From the NCBI GenBank assembly GCA_964351905.1, contig CAYGPG010000049.1, forward strand, positions 1 through 7,866: a stretch of 7,866 bases of DNA. Reading direction: 5' to 3'. The notes beneath the pieces were generated by a model. The model was not told the origin of the DNA and ran no database searches. It saw nothing but the letters and a program-made list of their open reading frames with translations. The DNA comes from GCA-2708415 sp964351905 (lineage in GTDB: Bacteria > Pseudomonadota > Alphaproteobacteria > Micavibrionales > Micavibrionaceae). Of this stretch, positions 5,013 through 7,866 are shown piece by piece; the stretch's first letter is position 1; each line of letters opens with the position of its first letter. The position numbers and the translations under genes were made by a program.

Positions 5013-6602
5013 ATGTTTGATGGATTCTTTTATAAAAATTCTCCTGATGCAGACCCTCTATATGAGGACTTTGTAAAGAAATTAAAAGGTCGTGGAGATT
5101 TTGAAAATCATGGTGATAGTTATCTTCGTAATATCACACGATGGATGAATAAAAAGTACATAGAACAATTAAATTTTTCAGTTACTCAAAATGTCGTAAT
5201 TAAAATAGCTGTTAAAGGTTCTACAAAGAGACACGCTCTCCAATTATTAAATTATATTTCTCGCAATTCAAATAGTCTAAAATCAGAGCCAGAATCTATC
5301 GTTTTTGATCAAAATAATGAGATCGTTCCTAAAGAAGCTTTTGAACAAATCACTGAGGACTGGTCTAGAGATTTTGATGGCTTTAAAATATCTCAAGAGG
5401 ATGAAAAAATAATTGAAAATATCGACATGATCAGAAGCGATTTAAACGATAAGTTTCATACAGACGGTCTTAACGAAGAGCAGGGAGAATTTTTACAGGC
5501 TATTAAAAAATATGAGACAGCTAAATTTCAAGAAGATATTCCCTATAATGGGGCTTTATTTGAAGAGAAAAACAATGGAGATGTAGGGATTATTGTAGCA
5601 AACGAATATAAAGAAAATGCCGATTATTTTTGTATTTCTAACTACCCAATTATTTCAAAAAAAATAAAGCCGTTAGAAGAATTAAAGCCTCTAAACCGTG
5701 ACATTCGAAAAATGTCTTTTGAAAAACCGAAGAACTTTACACACATGATTCTGTCAGCAGGTGGCGATAATCCGAACCAAAAAGCGGTATTAGAAGCCAC
5801 CAAAGATTTCTTGGAAGAAAACATTAAATCTAAAGGTTTTGAGTATGCCTACACCTTACATAATGACACTAAAAATCCGCATGTTCATGTTGTCGTAAAT
5901 AATCATAGTAAGCAAAATGACTATAAATTTTGTTTGAGTAAGCACGATCTGCAAGAAATGAGATTTGACTACACGAGACATTTGGATGGTTACGGCGTTA
6001 ATAGAACAGCTCTTTTAAAATATGACCGTAAAAACTCTCTTCAAATTATAGAGAAAACCGTTAAAAACAACGAAAACTATAATATGAGTTGGTACGAATA
6101 CAAACTTAACGATAAAAAAGATAAGGATTTTGATTTACTGAAATTTAAGAAAAAATTTCTCGCTACCTCTGATAGCTTGGTTAAGAAGCTAGAGTATCAA
6201 GGGTTTTATGACATGGCTCAAGATGTGAAGAAACAAGCAAAAACAATGATTGAAACGGAAAAGATAAATATTGGAAAAGTTGTAGAAAACACAATGCAAG
6301 TTTTAGAGAAAGACGAACGCAGTTTTCGTGAATATCATGAAAAATCGTTTAGAAAAGGCTTAGGTATAAAGTCAGATTACAAAAAGAACCCTGAAACAGA
6401 AGAGAAAATGTTAGAGCATTACCAAAAAGACTTAGTAACAACTCAGGAAGACTTACAAAAACTGAATAAATACAATCTTTCGCCTGAATTGCAAGGAAGG
6501 CTAGATAAAGCCATTGATGACAATGATCGGAAAATAGAGCAGCTTGATAAAAAACTGGGTAGTAATGTTGAAAAAGACAAAGGCTTTTCTAGAGGAAGAT
6601 GA
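5013..6602 (+). CDS. MOBP-family relaxase (mobilization nuclease)
   Basis: The relaxase would nick oriT, remain bound to the 5' end through a tyrosine, and lead the strand through a mating channel. It has 529 residues counting from the ATG at 5013. AAGGAG at 4996-5001 is 11 bases from this ATG but 5 from a TTG at 5007, so the TTG is a real alternative. Motif I contains the likely nucleophile Tyr81 in LNYISRNS. Motif II lies around FTHMILSAGGDNP (243-255). Motif III, H-N-D-T-K-N-P-H-V-H (283-292), supplies the three metal-binding histidines 283, 290 and 292. About 209 residues separate Tyr81 from motif III, roughly 100 more than in compact relatives such as VirD2, so an extra segment sits at about 100-235. 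The C-terminal part (350-529) is charged and helical with coiled-coil character, and no helicase or primase domain is evident. Confidence 0.9.
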   Translation: MFDGFFYKNSPDADPLYEDFVKKLKGRGDFENHGDSYLRNITRWMNKKYIEQLNFSVTQNVVIKIAVKGSTKRHALQLLNYISRNSNSLKSEPESIVFDQNNEIVPKEAFEQITEDWSRDFDGFKISQEDEKIIENIDMIRSDLNDKFHTDGLNEEQGEFLQAIKKYETAKFQEDIPYNGALFEEKNNGDVGIIVANEYKENADYFCISNYPIISKKIKPLEELKPLNRDIRKMSFEKPKNFTHMILSAGGDNPNQKAVLEATKDFLEENIKSKGFEYAYTLHNDTKNPHVHVVVNNHSKQNDYKFCLSKHDLQEMRFDYTRHLDGYGVNRTALLKYDRKNSLQIIEKTVKNNENYNMSWYEYKLNDKKDKDFDLLKFKKKFLATSDSLVKKLEYQGFYDMAQDVKKQAKTMIETEKINIGKVVENTMQVLEKDERSFREYHEKSFRKGLGIKSDYKKNPETEEKMLEHYQKDLVTTQEDLQKLNKYNLSPELQGRLDKAIDDNDRKIEQLDKKLGSNVEKDKGFSRGR

Positions 6603-6660
6603 AACCTTTGTATTAATAGCTTAAAATAAAGACATTATGTAGAAACTAGAAGTAACTAAA

Positions 6661-6689
6661 ATGACATTCTTTCCGAATTAGGTTATGAT
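6661..6689 (+). promoter_or_regulatory. Strong sigma70-type promoter for the metal-cargo operon
   Basis: ATGACA (6661-6666) and TATGAT (6684-6689) are separated by 17 bases, each one base from consensus. Predicted initiation falls near 6696-6697, at the ATG I prefer for the next gene, so the transcript would be almost leaderless. No recognisable CueR- or CopY-type operator is seen in the spacer. The promoter lies about 60 bases after the relaxase gene, so cargo and mobility genes are probably transcribed separately. Confidence 0.45.
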
Positions 6690-6696
6690 GATAAAT

Positions 6697-7071
6697 ATGA
6701 AACGATTTTCTATTGTATTATTGATGACTATGTTTCTGGCTAATACGACTGTCGTATCAGCTTGGGCAAAGCCATGTATGATGAATGACACGGAAATGAC
6801 CGAAATGTCTCAAAAGTCCGACACGGGCGATATGCCACCATGTCATGAAGAGAATAAATCAGAGAAACAAGCCCCCCAACAATCGGATACAAATCATTGT
6901 GAAGGGGTATGCTTGTGCTTACACGTATCTATTACGCAAACACCCGTCTTGTCTGATTTAAATGCTGTGCCAGATGTATATCTAAGCACAGAAACCTACA
7001 CCTTATCTAAAGAAGATATGGCCTCATACGAAGGCTCTCCCTCAAATCCACCACCGAAATTTAACTCCTAA
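6697..7071 (+). CDS. Exported Cys/His-rich small protein, CopL/DUF2946-like (putative metal binding)
   Basis: This 124-residue protein begins MKRFSIVLL. In-frame ATGs at 6685 and 6688 are alternatives; AGG at 6680-6682 is better spaced for 6688, but the predicted promoter -10 box overlaps both. A signal peptide is clear, with likely cleavage after Ala22 or Ala24 (VSA-WA-K). The mature part is Met-, Cys- and His-rich: Cys27, a PPCHEE motif (Cys49, His50), and an HCEGVCLCLH cluster (His67, Cys68, Cys72, Cys74, His76), followed by a tail ending near NPPPKF. This arrangement resembles the small periplasmic CopL/DUF2946 proteins found at the head of copper-resistance operons, where they are thought to bind or sense copper. 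The metal and role are inferred. A second exported protein gene follows 51 bases downstream. Confidence 0.7.
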   Translation: MKRFSIVLLMTMFLANTTVVSAWAKPCMMNDTEMTEMSQKSDTGDMPPCHEENKSEKQAPQQSDTNHCEGVCLCLHVSITQTPVLSDLNAVPDVYLSTETYTLSKEDMASYEGSPSNPPPKFNS

Positions 7072-7081
7072 GACTCGAAGT

Positions 7082-7096
7082 GTGTCTGCATGACAC
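7082..7096 (+). other. Small hairpin between the two cargo genes
   Basis: GTGTC-TGCAT-GACAC (7082-7096) forms a five-base-pair hairpin, followed by GATTTTAATC. The stem is too short and the tail too poor in T for a convincing terminator. It may tune or stabilise the mRNA between the genes. Confidence 0.2.
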
Positions 7097-7125
7097 GATT
7101 TTAATCTTAAACTTAGGAGAAAATG

Positions 7126-7767
7126 ATGAAATATATCATTTTAACACTAATGGGGTTGGTGATGTTTACCCCGCCTGTATCAGCTAGACCTGTATCTTAT
7201 CCAGAAGGTTGGACAGTTATGTTGAATAATGACGGTGACAAAAATACCGCCCATGTTCATTACTCACCAACAGCGAAAATGTCGATTGGCTATAAGTTTG
7301 AAAATTGGCGCGATAAAGAAATGGTTCTTAACGCCGTTCAAATGAACAACCTATTGAAACGCTGGAACAAGAAAGACTCTCAAGCCAACGCTTATCTCAA
7401 GTCTGGTGTGGGGGTAGCCTACAGCGATGCAGGCGATTTTGATGGTAAAATTGAACCTGCTGTCTTCACGGGTCTAGCATTAGACTGGGAAGATAGACGC
7501 TTTTTCACCTCTTATGAGAACCGATATACCGAAGCAGGCGAGATTGATGATTTTTATACTCAATCCGCTCGTGTTGGTGTTGCGCCTTATATTGGTGAAT
7601 ACGGTGATTTGCATACATGGCTTATGCTTCAAGTTGAGCATACGCCAGAGGCAAAAGACAATTTCACTGTCACTCCACTCGTGAGACTTTTCAAAGATGT
7701 TCACCTGCTAGAAGCGGGTATGAACACTCGCGGAGAAGTCCTCTTTAACTACGTATTTAGATACTAA
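7126..7767 (+). CDS. Exported probable outer-membrane beta-barrel protein of a metal-resistance cluster
   Basis: The protein has 213 residues from the ATG at 7126, chosen because AGGAG (7115-7119) is 6 bases upstream; an adjacent ATG at 7123 is only 3 bases away. A signal peptide ends near PPVSA-RPV (cleavage after residue 20). The mature chain has alternating polar/hydrophobic strands rich in Tyr, Trp and Phe (for example the SIGYKFENW, SGVGVAYS and DWEDRRFFTSYENRY segments). It ends in FNYVFRY with a C-terminal aromatic residue, the usual Bam-recognition signature of outer-membrane barrels. From memory, proteins with a similar SYP.GWT...HVHYSPTAK start and NNLLKRWN...SQAN middle occur in copper or heavy-metal gene clusters of Proteobacteria, without known function. 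The neighbouring Cys/His-rich gene supports that setting, but a direct metal role is not shown. Confidence 0.7.
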   Translation: MKYIILTLMGLVMFTPPVSARPVSYPEGWTVMLNNDGDKNTAHVHYSPTAKMSIGYKFENWRDKEMVLNAVQMNNLLKRWNKKDSQANAYLKSGVGVAYSDAGDFDGKIEPAVFTGLALDWEDRRFFTSYENRYTEAGEIDDFYTQSARVGVAPYIGEYGDLHTWLMLQVEHTPEAKDNFTVTPLVRLFKDVHLLEAGMNTRGEVLFNYVFRY

Positions 7768-7778
7768 ATCAAATTGTT

Positions 7779-7794
7779 TCCGCAATGATGCGGA
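7779..7794 (+). other. Intergenic hairpin after the beta-barrel gene
   Basis: TCCGCA-ATGA-TGCGGA (7779-7794) forms a six-base-pair stem that can extend through an internal loop by TTG/CAA. No T-run follows on the plus strand, so it is unlikely to terminate transcription. A role in mRNA stabilisation or in reducing expression of the downstream gene is possible. Confidence 0.35.
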
Positions 7795-7827
7795 TGCAAA
7801 AATTCAAACATGAAAAAGGAAATTATC

Positions 7828-7866
7828 ATGAAAAAACTTACTTTATTACTAACCGCTTTAATCCTT
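7828..7866 (+). CDS. Exported protein, N-terminal fragment (third cargo gene)
   Basis: An ATG at 7828, preceded by AAAAAGGA at 7813-7820, opens a frame reading MKKLTLLLTALIL up to the window edge. Two lysines followed by a leucine-rich hydrophobic run are the beginning of a signal peptide or a membrane anchor. The gene lies 60 bases after the beta-barrel gene in the same direction and is probably in its operon. In similar clusters this position may be taken by a periplasmic heavy-metal-associated protein, but 13 residues cannot show that. Confidence 0.6.
   Translation, partial: MKKLTLLLTALIL

Noticed and set aside
1..7866. CRISPR array or insertion-sequence ends
   Set aside because: No regularly spaced repeats of 20 or more bases, no transposase gene and no terminal inverted repeats with target duplications were seen.

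Overview
The window looks like the edge of a bacterial chromosome invaded by an AT-rich mobile element. The left 1.2 kb is ordinary chromosome. It holds the first codons of a probable rsmA (ksgA), a complete pdxA in the same minus-strand operon, and a complete tRNA-Trp (anticodon CCA) divergent from pdxA. The pdxA-rsmA pairing is common in Proteobacteria. I would guess an alphaproteobacterium, but the sequence does not settle this.

The mobile element starts at the 3' end of tRNA-Trp. Just after it lie short arm-site-like repeats, then a tyrosine recombinase (1281-2372) that overlaps a gene of unknown function (2365-3021). A separately promoted excisionase-like winged-helix protein follows (3129-3473). 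Two small minus-strand genes of unknown function, one a two-helix membrane protein, run convergently (3467-4139). After a 450-base non-coding region come a MobC-type relaxosome protein (4596-5006) and a MOBP-type relaxase (5013-6602). No coupling ATPase or type IV secretion gene is visible. The module therefore reads as an integrative mobilizable element (integrase, Xis-like, MobC, relaxase) that would depend on a helper conjugation system, although the right end lies outside the window.

The right end (6697-7866) is cargo with visibly higher GC than the mobility genes. It encodes a small exported Cys/His-rich protein resembling CopL/DUF2946 proteins, an exported probable outer-membrane beta-barrel protein, and the start of a third exported protein. 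All three run on the plus strand. This looks like the beginning of a copper or other heavy-metal resistance cluster.

The most unusual feature is in the non-coding stretch 4155-4390. On the minus strand a good sigma70-type promoter precedes about 200 nt of densely structured RNA: a long closing stem, an H-type pseudoknot, a GC-rich hairpin, and an intrinsic terminator with a GAAA loop. The terminator sits directly before the GTG start of the small membrane-protein gene. G-U pairs favour the minus strand. Parts of the closing stem compete with the terminator stem and with an alternative stem, as expected of an attenuator or riboswitch-like leader. I do not recognise it as a known RNA family.
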